56,593 bases of DNA from Pradoshia eiseniae. Its GTDB lineage: Bacteria > Bacillota > Bacilli > Bacillales > Pradoshiaceae. Under the pieces are notes generated by a model. It saw only the letters and a list, made by a program, of their open reading frames with translations, searched no databases and was not told the DNA's origin. Where the stretch lies: assembly GCF_002946355.1 (NCBI RefSeq), contig NZ_PKOZ01000015.1:1-56593 (forward strand), given 5' to 3'. The translations under genes and the position numbers were made by a program. This document shows, piece after piece, positions 34,843 through 42,639 of the stretch; the first letter of the stretch is position 1, and the number at the start of each line of letters is the position of its first letter.

Positions 34843-36519
34843 TTGTTAAATAAAAGGATACGCCATTTTAATCGCTATCAAGATATTATACGTGCCATGA
34901 TTCATCATGGCTTTGGCTCAATTGCTGAAGAGCTTGGGCTGGCCGATATGCTTCCCTTCGGTGGAAAATGGATTTTCGAAGGGAAGCATGTAAAGGATAA
35001 ACCAGCAGGTGAGCGTATTCGACTAATCTTAGAGGAACTTGGTCCCACTTATATTAAGCTTGGGCAAATGATGAGTACACGCCCTGATATCGTCCCTGCT
35101 TCTATTATTCATGAGCTGGAGAATCTTCAGGATAAGGTGAAGGAGTTTTCCTTTGATGAGGTGAAGGCAATCATTGAGGATGAACTTGAGCTGCCGCTTG
35201 AGGAGCTTTTTGCAGAATTTAATCCTGTCCCTATTGCGGCGGCCTCTATTGGTCAAGTACATAAAGCCGTCCTTCCATCAGGTGATGTTGTTGCTGTGAA
35301 GGTTCAACGGCCGAACATTACGAAAACAATCGACACAGACCTAGAGATTTTGCATAATCTTGCGCGCATGGCGGAGAAGCGATATAAATGGGCACAAGAT
35401 TATGGCCTAAAAGATATTGTAGGTGAATTCTCCATGTCCTTGAACATGGAGCTTGATTATGGCGTAGAGGGCAGGAACGCCGAGAAGATTGCTGCCCAAT
35501 TCAAGGAGGATGACACGATTCGAATCCCGGCCGTCTATTGGGAATACTCCACGAAAAAGGTTTTGACGATGGAATTCGTTGAAGGCATAAAGATTAATGA
35601 TGTTCAAAGCCTCGATGAGATTGGCTTTGACCGCCGCCTGTTAAGTGAGCGCTTTACGGAGGCAATGATGAAGCAAATTCTTCTTGAAGGCATGTTTCAC
35701 GCTGATCCTCATCCGGGCAATGTTTTTGTCCAGCCGGGCAATCGGCTTGTTTTTCTTGATTTCGGCAACGTCGGCCGAATCAATGCCCAAATGAAATACG
35801 AATTTGCCTCCATGCTTTTGGCTTTGCGCAGGGGAAACACTGATTTTGTTGTACGTTCTATCATCAAGATTGGGATGACCCCGGATGAGATAAACTATGA
35901 TCAGCTAAAAGCTGATGTACAGGAATTTATTGATAATTACTATGGCCAAACATTAAATTCCATCAGTCTTGGTGAGATTGTCAACGATTTCTTTACACTT
36001 ACTTACCTGCATCATATCCGAATACCATCTGATTTGACTATGCTGGGTAAAACCTTCCTGGCTGTTGAAGGGGTTGTGGAGACCCTCTATCCCGAATACA
36101 ATATCCTTGATATCGTCGAACCATTTGGTGATAATTTGGTCAAGGAGCGGCTTAAACCGAAAAATATTGCAGAAATGCTGTTTAATAAGGCCGTCGACTA
36201 TTCTGATTTCTTTTCTGAGATGCCGCGCAGTGTGAAGGATTTGACGAACAAACTTAAAGATGGGAAATTCAGTGTGCAAATTAAGGTGCCGCAGCTCGAG
36301 ATATTTTTGGCCAAGATGGATAAGATGGCGAACCAATTATCCTATGCCATCATCTTGCTCTCCTTCAGCATTATCATGGCAGGGCTGGTCATTGGCTCTT
36401 CATCAAGGGGAGGGACCAATATCCTTTGGCAGATTCCAATAATTGAAATTGGATTTATCATCGCTTCGGTCATGGTTCTCTATCTGCTTTATTCCATTTT
36501 TCGATCTGGACGATTTTGA
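34843..36519 (+). CDS. ABC1/AarF/UbiB family atypical kinase-like protein
   Basis: The 558-residue protein has the UbiB signatures: the K-L-G-Q segment in T-Y-I-K-L-G-Q-M-M-S, the nucleotide-loop A-A-A-S-I-G-Q-V-H-K-A, A-V-K-V-Q-R-P, H-A-D-P-H-P-G-N-V and L-D-F-G-N-V-G. Two membrane helices lie at the C-terminus. The family supports isoprenoid quinone metabolism through an ATPase-type activity; in a menaquinone-using Bacillus its exact role is open. The start is TTG with AGGGGTGGAG upstream. It is probably co-transcribed with the phasin-like gene before it and ybaK after it. Confidence 0.92.
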   Translation: MLNKRIRHFNRYQDIIRAMIHHGFGSIAEELGLADMLPFGGKWIFEGKHVKDKPAGERIRLILEELGPTYIKLGQMMSTRPDIVPASIIHELENLQDKVKEFSFDEVKAIIEDELELPLEELFAEFNPVPIAAASIGQVHKAVLPSGDVVAVKVQRPNITKTIDTDLEILHNLARMAEKRYKWAQDYGLKDIVGEFSMSLNMELDYGVEGRNAEKIAAQFKEDDTIRIPAVYWEYSTKKVLTMEFVEGIKINDVQSLDEIGFDRRLLSERFTEAMMKQILLEGMFHADPHPGNVFVQPGNRLVFLDFGNVGRINAQMKYEFASMLLALRRGNTDFVVRSIIKIGMTPDEINYDQLKADVQEFIDNYYGQTLNSISLGEIVNDFFTLTYLHHIRIPSDLTMLGKTFLAVEGVVETLYPEYNILDIVEPFGDNLVKERLKPKNIAEMLFNKAVDYSDFFSEMPRSVKDLTNKLKDGKFSVQIKVPQLEIFLAKMDKMANQLSYAIILLSFSIIMAGLVIGSSSRGGTNILWQIPIIEIGFIIASVMVLYLLYSIFRSGRF

Positions 36520-36532
36520 GAGGATGGTTTGA

Positions 36533-37015
36533 ATGGCAAAAGGAAAGACAAACGCAGTCAGGATGCTCGATCAGAAAAAGGTATCCTACGAATTACTCCA
36601 ATATAGTCCAGATGATGGCAAAATTGACGGAGTATCAGTCGCCGAGAAGATTGGTGAGGATGCCCGTCATGTGTTTAAAACATTGGTAACCATCTCCTCA
36701 ACGAAAAACCTGCACATATTTGTTATCCCCGTCACAGCAGAACTGGACTTAAAGCGTGCTGCACGAGTTGCAGGGGAGAAGAAAATGGATCTTTTGCCTG
36801 TTTCCGAATTGCAAAAGTATACCGGTTATATTCGTGGGGGCTGCTCACCCGTTGGGATGAAAAAGCTCTATCCAACCTTTATCGAAAAGCAGGCTGAGGA
36901 ACTTGACCACATTATTGTTTCAGCTGGCAAGATAGGCATGCAAATGAAGGTTGGGATAGCTGATTTATTGAAAGTGACAAATGGACAAATAGCATCAGTT
37001 ATTCATAAAGGGTGA
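36533..37015 (+). CDS. ybaK: Cys-tRNA(Pro) deacylase, YbaK family
   Basis: The 160-residue single-domain protein has the YbaK/EbsC pattern: V-F-K-T-L-V near residue 45 (with the essential lysine), L-D-L-K-R-A-A-R-V-A, and G-Y-I-R-G-G-C-S-P-V-G-M-K-K near residues 98-111. It removes cysteine wrongly attached to tRNA-Pro, often with prolyl-tRNA synthetase. It starts 13 bases after the UbiB stop with GAGAGGATGG as ribosome binding site, so it ends the three-gene unit, and a terminator follows. Confidence 0.93.
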   Translation: MAKGKTNAVRMLDQKKVSYELLQYSPDDGKIDGVSVAEKIGEDARHVFKTLVTISSTKNLHIFVIPVTAELDLKRAARVAGEKKMDLLPVSELQKYTGYIRGGCSPVGMKKLYPTFIEKQAEELDHIIVSAGKIGMQMKVGIADLLKVTNGQIASVIHKG

Positions 37016-37047
37016 GAAAGGCTTTGAACAAAGCCTTTCTTTTTTTG
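37015..37047 (+). terminator. Intrinsic terminator after ybaK
   Basis: AGAAAGGCTTT and AAAGCCTTTCT form an 11-bp stem with a 4-base loop, followed by eight Ts. Confidence 0.95.
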
Positions 37048-37138
37048 TCTAATTAAATATTCCATGATTTTCCTAGTGGGCATATGATAAAATCATACTG
37101 GAAGAATATGACTGTTTTTATTGGAGGAGAAATAACGG

Positions 37139-38323
37139 ATGAAAAAAGAATATAAACATTTTGAAACGGCAGCTATCCATGCCGGGTATGATACAAAAAA
37201 GCACTTGGGGAGTCTCTCCGCACCAATCTACCAAACTTCAACATTTACTTTTGATACAGCAGAGCAAGGAGAAGCAAGATTTGCCGGAACGGAGGAGGGC
37301 TATATATATTCCCGGCTCGGCAACCCGACTGTTCAAGCGCTTGAGGAAAAAGTCGCCGTTTTGGAGGGAGCGGAAGACTGCGCTGCCTTCGCATCTGGAA
37401 TGGGAGCGGTTTCAGCCGTTTTAATCGAATTAACAAAAACTCATGACCATATTCTATGCTCCCTAGGTGTATATGGCTGTACCTTCGATCTGTTGGTCCT
37501 GCTAAAAGAGAAATACGCGATTGACTACGACTTCAGTCCAATGGAAACAGAGGAGCAAATTCGAAACAGCATCCGGCCGGAAACGACCTGCATCTTTGTC
37601 GAAACGCCAATCAACCCGACAATGCGCGTCATTGACCTGGAAATGGTCGCTCGAGTAGCGAAGGAGCACGGTATCCCGGTCGTCGTAGATAATACATTCC
37701 CATCACCATATCTTCAATCGCCGCTTGCGCTTGGGTGCGATATCGCGCTTCACAGTGCAACGAAATACATCGGCGGTCATGGGGATGTCGTCGCAGGTCT
37801 TGTCGCCGGAAAATCATCCTTCATCTCCGCCATCAAGAAGAACGGTTTAAAGGATATTGGCAGCATCATCGCCCCATTTGATGCGTGGCTCCTTTTGCGT
37901 GGACTAAAAACCTTGCCAATCCGCATGGACCGCCATAGCGAAAATGCCATTAAAATCAATGAACAATTAAAAAAACACCCGCGCGTCAAAAATGTTTACT
38001 TTCCATGGAACGAAGAAAACGCCGGACACGAAGCCGCCATTAAACAAATGAAACAGCCAGGCGGCGTCATCTCCTTCGAACTCCAAGAAGGAGGCAAGCA
38101 AGAGGCACAAGCCTTTCTCAACAAGCTCCAGCTCATCAAAATCGCCGTAAGCCTAGGCGACGTCGAAACATTAATCTCTCATCCTGCCTCCATGACCCAT
38201 GCTGTCATCCCTGAAAAAGAGCGCCGCGCCATGGGTGTCACGGACCAGCTAATCCGCCTCTCCGTAGGTTTAGAATCATGGGAAGACATATGGGCTGATA
38301 TAGAGCAAGCGTTGAATGGATGA
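37139..38323 (+). CDS. mdeA: Methionine gamma-lyase (Cys/Met metabolism PLP enzyme)
   Basis: The 394-residue enzyme belongs to the trans-sulfuration PLP family. The PLP lysine is K209 in H-S-A-T-K-Y-I-G-G-H-G-D, and Y-S-R-L-G-N-P-T lies near residue 59. The loop V-Y-G-C-T-F-D-L-L places a cysteine at residue 114, next to the catalytic tyrosine. That cysteine is characteristic of methionine gamma-lyases and absent from cystathionine synthases and lyases. The enzyme would split methionine into methanethiol, 2-oxobutyrate and ammonia. GGAGGAG precedes the ATG. The gene is monocistronic, with its own terminator immediately before the tandem array. Confidence 0.87.
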   Translation: MKKEYKHFETAAIHAGYDTKKHLGSLSAPIYQTSTFTFDTAEQGEARFAGTEEGYIYSRLGNPTVQALEEKVAVLEGAEDCAAFASGMGAVSAVLIELTKTHDHILCSLGVYGCTFDLLVLLKEKYAIDYDFSPMETEEQIRNSIRPETTCIFVETPINPTMRVIDLEMVARVAKEHGIPVVVDNTFPSPYLQSPLALGCDIALHSATKYIGGHGDVVAGLVAGKSSFISAIKKNGLKDIGSIIAPFDAWLLLRGLKTLPIRMDRHSENAIKINEQLKKHPRVKNVYFPWNEENAGHEAAIKQMKQPGGVISFELQEGGKQEAQAFLNKLQLIKIAVSLGDVETLISHPASMTHAVIPEKERRAMGVTDQLIRLSVGLESWEDIWADIEQALNG

Positions 38324-38340
38324 TTGTTTGAGGGGAATGG

Positions 38341-38371
38341 GATCGAACTATTTTATGGTTCGATCTTTTTT
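38341..38371 (+). terminator. Intrinsic terminator of the methionine gamma-lyase gene
   Basis: GATCGAAC and GTTCGATC form an 8-bp stem with a 9-base loop, followed by TTTTTTATTTT. Confidence 0.92.
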
Positions 38372-38400
38372 ATTTTCGGAGTTTTAATTCATGAGGGTAA

Positions 38401-39120
38401 TGGGGTGAAGGGTGCGAAGGTGAAGGGTGGTCGAAAGGTGGGAAAAGCCAGGCAAAGCCCACCCTTTACCCGGGCAAAGGAGGTGAAGGGTGGGGAAAGG
38501 GCGGCCGAAAGGTGGGAAAAGCCAGGCAATTCCCACCCTTTACCCAGGCAAAGGGGGTGAAGGGTGGTCAAAGGGTGGTCGAAAGGTGGGAAAAGCCAGG
38601 CAATCCCCACCTTTATCCCAGGCAACAGGTGTGAAGGGTGGTCAAAGGGCGGTCGAAGGGTGGGAAAAGCCAGGCAAAGCCCACCTTTATCCCAGGCAAA
38701 GGGGGTGAAAGGTGGTCAAAGGGTGGTCGAAAGGTGGGAAAAGCCAGGCAAAGCCCACCCTTTACCCAGGCAAAGGGGGTGAAGGGTGGTCAAAGGGCGG
38801 TCGAAGGGTGGGAAAAGCCAGGCAAAGCCCACCCTTATCCCAGGCAAAAGGTATGAAGGGTGGTCAAAGGGCGGTCGAAAGGTGGGAAAAGCCAGGCAAT
38901 CCCCACCCTTATCCCAGGCAAAGGGGGTGAAGGGTGGGGAAAGGGCGGTCGAAGGGTGGGAAAAGCCAGGCAATCCCCACCCTTATCTCAGGCAACAGGT
39001 GTGAAGGGTGGTCAAAGGGCGGTCGAAAGGTGGGAAAAGCCAGGCAATCCCCACCCTTTCCCCAGGCAAAGGGTGTGAAGGGTGGTCAAAGGGTGGACAA
39101 CACCAGCAAAGCCCCCCACC
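38401..39120. repeat. G-rich tandem array with a 74-bp period
   Basis: Eight full units start at 38479, 38553, 38627, 38701, 38775, 38849, 38923 and 38997. A diverged unit with four extra bases precedes them (38401-38478), and a truncated one follows (39071 to about 39120). Each unit has three purine-rich sub-repeats of about 11 bases (GGGTGGTCAAA, GGGCGGTCGAA, AGGTGGGAAAA), then GCCAGGCAA, a pyrimidine block such as CCCACCTTTATCCC and CAGGCAAA. The unit starting at 38775 is 45/74 GC. GGTGGG can pair with CCCACC inside a unit, and CACCCTTT can pair with AAAGGGGGTG of the next. Because 74 is not a multiple of three, the apparent frames across it are artefacts. Confidence 0.95.
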
Positions 39121-39182
39121 CGGATCCTATCTGCTCGCATAAAAAATAGTCCAATAGCAGCTGCCACACCCAGCCTCCAATT

Positions 39183-39217
39183 AAAAAGGCGAAATCATTC
39201 CATCATGATTCCGCCTT
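39183..39217 (-). terminator. Terminator overlapping the end of the amidohydrolase gene
   Basis: On the minus strand AAGGCGGAATCAT pairs with ATGATTTCGCCTT (one mismatch) and is followed by a T run. The first arm contains the last codons and stop of the gene. Confidence 0.85.
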
Positions 39218-40330
39218 CATCGTTTCTAAAACGGCTCGTGCCATAATCTCCACCCCGATTATTAGGCAGGAGTGATCAAAGGTCATTTGCGGATGATGCA
39301 AGCCTGGTGTGAGGTCGGCGCCGAGGGCGAGCATGGTTGCCTTAATATTAGGGCGTAATTTTGTATAAAAGTGAAAGTCATCGCTGCCGGGGGTGATGAC
39401 GGTTTTGTGCAGCCCTTTTTTGCCGAGCGTGTCGATAATGGCGGTTTCCATGTAGTCTAAGGCTTCTTTAGAGATTATCGAGGCAGTTGTGTCCGGCTGT
39501 TGTTCTTGTTCAATGCTTATGCCGTACCATTTCTCAAGTGCAAGGAGTGAACGCTGGATTTCGCTTTTCAGGTAGTTGAGGTCTTCGTTTGATTGAGCCC
39601 TGGCATCAATACCGAATATAGCGGTGCCTGGGATGATATTTAAGTTATCGCTGCCGGCTTCAAAGCGGGTCAGTTTGACGGAGTGCGGATTCATTGGTGA
39701 TAGTTTGATTTGGCTCAGTAAGTGGTGCAGCATCATACCGGCTTCGATGGCGCTTGTCCCAAGATGCGGCCTTGCTCCATGGGCGTCTTCACCAATTATT
39801 TTGCCGAGGATGTGGTGGCTTGCTCCGTGATTGATAGCAGGGGCAGCTGCACCAAGCGGCAGCTCTTCAATCGGCCGGAGATGGAGGCCATACAGAAAGT
39901 CAACATCGTCAACCAAGCCGAGCTTGGTGACAGCAATGGCACCTTCACCTGTTTCCTCGGCAGGCTGGAATATGAAGCGGATGGTGCCTTTCAAGCCATC
40001 GATGCTGTCTTTTAAAAGCGCCGCTGCAGCAAGAATGATTGACATATGGGCATCATGCCCACAGGAATGGACAGCTTGGAAGGTGCCGTCTTTTTCTTGC
40101 CAGAGGGCATCCATATCTGCGCGGATGGCGATGACAGGCTTGCCAGAGCCGATTTCAGCAATTAAGCCAGGAAAGGAGACAAAAGGGGTACATTTGAATC
40201 CATCTTCGCTTAGTCGCTGAAGAAGATAAGCAGTGGTTTCTTTTTCGTTCCAGCTCACTTCAGGATGAGAATGCAAATGAGCAAATAACGAATGGACATA
40301 TGGTTCGAGTTGCTTCAGCTTCTTTTTCAA
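39203..40330 (-). CDS. amhX: M20 family amidohydrolase, AmhX-like
   Basis: This 375-residue M20D-type aminoacylase has the metal-site motifs H-S-H-P-E-V-S near residue 20, I-R-A-D-M-D-A-L, S-C-G-H-D-A-H-M, P-A-E-E-T-G-E-G-A and a late D-F-H-F-Y. It resembles Bacillus AmhX and IAA-amino-acid hydrolases, which cleave N-acyl or amide-linked amino acids. The start is TTG at 40330 with AAAGGA about 10 bases upstream. It lies near a racemase-type enolase and RocB, but separated from them by other units and strand changes. Confidence 0.88.
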   Translation of the reverse strand: MKKKLKQLEPYVHSLFAHLHSHPEVSWNEKETTAYLLQRLSEDGFKCTPFVSFPGLIAEIGSGKPVIAIRADMDALWQEKDGTFQAVHSCGHDAHMSIILAAAALLKDSIDGLKGTIRFIFQPAEETGEGAIAVTKLGLVDDVDFLYGLHLRPIEELPLGAAAPAINHGASHHILGKIIGEDAHGARPHLGTSAIEAGMMLHHLLSQIKLSPMNPHSVKLTRFEAGSDNLNIIPGTAIFGIDARAQSNEDLNYLKSEIQRSLLALEKWYGISIEQEQQPDTTASIISKEALDYMETAIIDTLGKKGLHKTVITPGSDDFHFYTKLRPNIKATMLALGADLTPGLHHPQMTFDHSCLIIGVEIMARAVLETMKAES

Positions 40331-40424
40331 GTGAAGGTATCCTTTCTGTATGTGTATTTTTAGTATCAGGATAGTTTACGCAATTATGGCTAGAAGTTTC
40401 CGGTTTCTAAAATTTGTATATTAT

Positions 40425-40453
40425 TTTAACTATTTAGTCAACTTATGTACAAT
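40425..40453 (+). promoter_or_regulatory. Possible promoter of the carbonic anhydrase gene
   Basis: TTTAAC (40425-40430) and TACAAT (40448-40453) are separated by 17 bases and lie just upstream of the gene. Confidence 0.45.
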
Positions 40454-40489
40454 AAAAAGAGATAAACACATTTTCAGGGGGCGGATTGA

Positions 40490-41065
40490 ATGAATACATT
40501 AGACGAGATTTTGGCTCATAATCGTGAATTCGTAGAGAAGAAGGAATATACGCCATATAAGACAGATAAATTCCCGGATAAAAAGATGGTTGTCATTAGT
40601 TGCATGGATACGAGACTAGTGGAGCTGCTTCCGAAGGCAATGAACATTTCGAATGGGGATGTAAAGATCATTAAGACTGCCGGTGCCATCGTGAATCACC
40701 CGTTTGGAAGCGTGATGCGTTCTGTTCTTGTTGCTGTCCATGCGCTCGGTGCGGAGGAGGTTTTCGTGGTTGGACATGAGGATTGCGGAATGTCCACCAT
40801 TGATCCAGATGCTTTTATTAGCCAAATGAAGGACAATGGCGTGCCGGAAGAAACCTTCCAGACCTTGGAGAATGTAGGCATTAAGGTGAACGATTGGGTG
40901 AAAGGATTCTCAAATGTGCAAGAAAGCGTGAATGGCAGCGTTCAACTAATTAAGAATCACCCATTAATTCCATCTCATATCCCGGTAACAGGGATGGTTA
41001 TTCATCCGGAGACCGGAAGACTTTCAGTTGTAGCCGATGGGTATGAAGCAGTCTCAGGAAAGTGA
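40490..41065 (+). CDS. Beta-class carbonic anhydrase
   Basis: The 191-residue protein has the zinc ligands C38 in S-C-M-D-T-R-L, H96 and C99 in G-H-E-D-C-G-M, and the D40/R42 dyad that gates the active site. It interconverts carbon dioxide and bicarbonate, supplying bicarbonate for carboxylations. The length and motifs are those of short Bacillus beta-carbonic anhydrases (YvdA/YtiB type). AGGGGGCGG precedes the ATG, and the gene ends at a bidirectional terminator. Confidence 0.94.
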   Translation: MNTLDEILAHNREFVEKKEYTPYKTDKFPDKKMVVISCMDTRLVELLPKAMNISNGDVKIIKTAGAIVNHPFGSVMRSVLVAVHALGAEEVFVVGHEDCGMSTIDPDAFISQMKDNGVPEETFQTLENVGIKVNDWVKGFSNVQESVNGSVQLIKNHPLIPSHIPVTGMVIHPETGRLSVVADGYEAVSGK

Positions 41066-41075
41066 AATTCTAATA

Positions 41076-41112
41076 AAAACACACCCGGCCGTTTTGTCCG
41101 GGTGTGTTTGGT
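41076..41112. terminator. Bidirectional terminator
   Basis: AACACACCCGG and CCGGGTGTGTT form an 11-bp stem flanked by A-rich and T-rich tracts, between the carbonic anhydrase gene and the convergent small gene. Confidence 0.92.
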
Positions 41113-41121
41113 TTATTCCGT

Positions 41122-41340
41122 TCATTGCTTTTCAGGCTTGAATTTTTTCTCGCTAGAGGAAGAGTTCTTCGTATCATGAGGATGTCTTTCTTCCTCGTTT
41201 TCCTGACGGAGGTCCTCGAGCGGGATAGAATCAACGTTTTGCTCTTCTTCAAACCTGTCGAGCATATGCTCTTCATCTGTCAGAGAGTGCTCTGGATTAT
41301 CCATTTTGCCCCTAGATAATTGTTTTTTGTCTTTTGGCAT
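41122..41340 (-). CDS. Small hydrophilic, strongly charged protein, unknown
   Basis: The 72-residue protein has no hydrophobic segment and is rich in E, D, K, S and N (M-P-K-D-K-K-Q-L-S-R-G-K... and E-E-E-R-H-P-H-D). It is probably disordered. AAGGGAG lies 11 bases before the ATG, and a bidirectional terminator follows the stop, which supports expression. No family was recognised. Confidence 0.65.
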   Translation of the reverse strand: MPKDKKQLSRGKMDNPEHSLTDEEHMLDRFEEEQNVDSIPLEDLRQENEEERHPHDTKNSSSSEKKFKPEKQ

Positions 41341-41392
41341 TTGGCATCATCTCCCTTTTGTATTTCTTTTTCTTTACCCTAGAGACGAAAGA

Positions 41393-42502
41393 TTATGCAT
41401 GGAAGCGTTCTTTGTGCATGGTGAAGGCTTCAAGTGCATCGCGGTCTATGTCAAAGCCTAAACCGGGCGAAGTTGGTGTATCAATATAACCGTTTGATAC
41501 TACGACCTCTGGTGCGGTGATATCCCGATGCCAGTAATTTTGGGTGCTTGAAATATCGCCAGGCAGATTGACCGCCTTCATGGAAGCAAGCGCAATGGTA
41601 TGCGCACGGCTGATTCCAGTCTCAATCATGCCGCCGCACCAGACATCGACTCCCTCATCCTCGCATAGCTTAAGAATTTTGATGGATTCAGATAATCCTC
41701 CGACACGGCCGATTTTCAAATTGATGACCCGGCAGCTGCCAAAGCGGATAGCTTGCAGGGCATCGTGGGCAGATTGAATACTTTCATCCAGGCAAATCTT
41801 TGTTTTTAGCTCTTTTTGTAAAAGGGCATGCTCATATAGGTCATTATAGGCAAGAGGCTGTTCAATCATCATTAAGTCATATTGATCAAGCTCGCGCAGA
41901 AGATCTAAATCCGCTAATGTATAAGCGGAATTGGCATCTGCCATGATAGCAATATCGGGGTAACGGCGGCGCACCTTACTTATGAGCGAAATATCCTGAC
42001 CAGGCTTAATCTTCAATTTAATTCTCTTATAGCCCTGTGTCAGGCTTTTATCTATGGCTGAATAAAGCTCCTCATCGTTTTTCTTCAAACCAATGCTGAT
42101 ACCGGCTTCAACTTGCTTTTTCTGTCCGCCTAAAGCCTTTGAGAGGGAGAGTCCGCGCTTTTGGGCATAGAGGTCCCACAGTGCGCCCTCAAGTGCGCTT
42201 TTGGCCATCGGATTCCGGCGTACTTGCGCGAAAATGGATTCTAGTTCATTCGGGTGATCAATCTGTCGGCCGATAATGGAAGGAATGAGTAAATCCTTTA
42301 ATAGGTATGAACAGGTATGAATGGTTTCTTCTGTATACCATGGCTGGTTGAAGGCAACGCATTCTCCCCAGCCTGTCGCTCCATCTTCTGTTATCGCTTC
42401 TACGATGATAAAATGACGGTCTTTAACGGTACTGAAGCTGTTAGTAAACGGATTCTTGAGTTTCATTTGTATATAATGAAGGATTACGCTGGTTATTTTC
42501 AT
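41393..42502 (-). CDS. Enolase-superfamily N-succinylamino acid racemase / o-succinylbenzoate synthase
   Basis: The 369-residue enolase-superfamily enzyme has the two catalytic lysines (K-x-K in I-K-L-K-I-K-P-G and the late I-N-L-K-I-G-R-V-G-G). Metal ligands are in A-D-A-N-S, I-E-Q-P-L and L-D-E-S-I. It belongs to the MenC2/NSAR group, whose members make o-succinylbenzoate for menaquinone or racemise N-succinyl amino acids, or both. No men genes are near, while acyl-amino-acid hydrolases are, which favours the racemase role, but both remain possible. The ribosome binding site GAGGTG precedes the ATG at 42502. Confidence 0.85.
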   Translation of the reverse strand: MKITSVILHYIQMKLKNPFTNSFSTVKDRHFIIVEAITEDGATGWGECVAFNQPWYTEETIHTCSYLLKDLLIPSIIGRQIDHPNELESIFAQVRRNPMAKSALEGALWDLYAQKRGLSLSKALGGQKKQVEAGISIGLKKNDEELYSAIDKSLTQGYKRIKLKIKPGQDISLISKVRRRYPDIAIMADANSAYTLADLDLLRELDQYDLMMIEQPLAYNDLYEHALLQKELKTKICLDESIQSAHDALQAIRFGSCRVINLKIGRVGGLSESIKILKLCEDEGVDVWCGGMIETGISRAHTIALASMKAVNLPGDISSTQNYWHRDITAPEVVVSNGYIDTPTSPGLGFDIDRDALEAFTMHKERFHA

Positions 42503-42597
42503 CTATTTTTCACCTCTTTGTCTCTCTTTAAAGTATCCCAAACACGGAGCCGATTCCGCAACAAATATAATGGACTGAATATTCTAAAATTAGTTGG

Positions 42598-42603
42598 TAT
42601 AAT
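42598..42603 (+). promoter_or_regulatory. Extended -10 promoter element for rocB
   Basis: TATAAT is preceded by TG at the extended -10 position (TTGGTATAAT). The possible -35 CTGAAT, 17 bases upstream, is weak. It lies about 35 bases before rocB. Confidence 0.5.
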
Positions 42604-42639
42604 GGAAAGAAATGAATGAGTGACGAATAGGGGGCAGCT

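Noticed and set aside
38401-39120. CRISPR array
   Set aside because: The whole 74-bp unit is repeated, with no unique spacers, and no cas genes are nearby. The units resemble each other throughout, which is a minisatellite pattern.
38324-39149. Series of overlapping 70-86-residue reading frames on both strands in the array
   Set aside because: They start every 74 bases in successive frames and have no ribosome binding sites. They are a by-product of a repeat unit that is not a multiple of three and has few stops.
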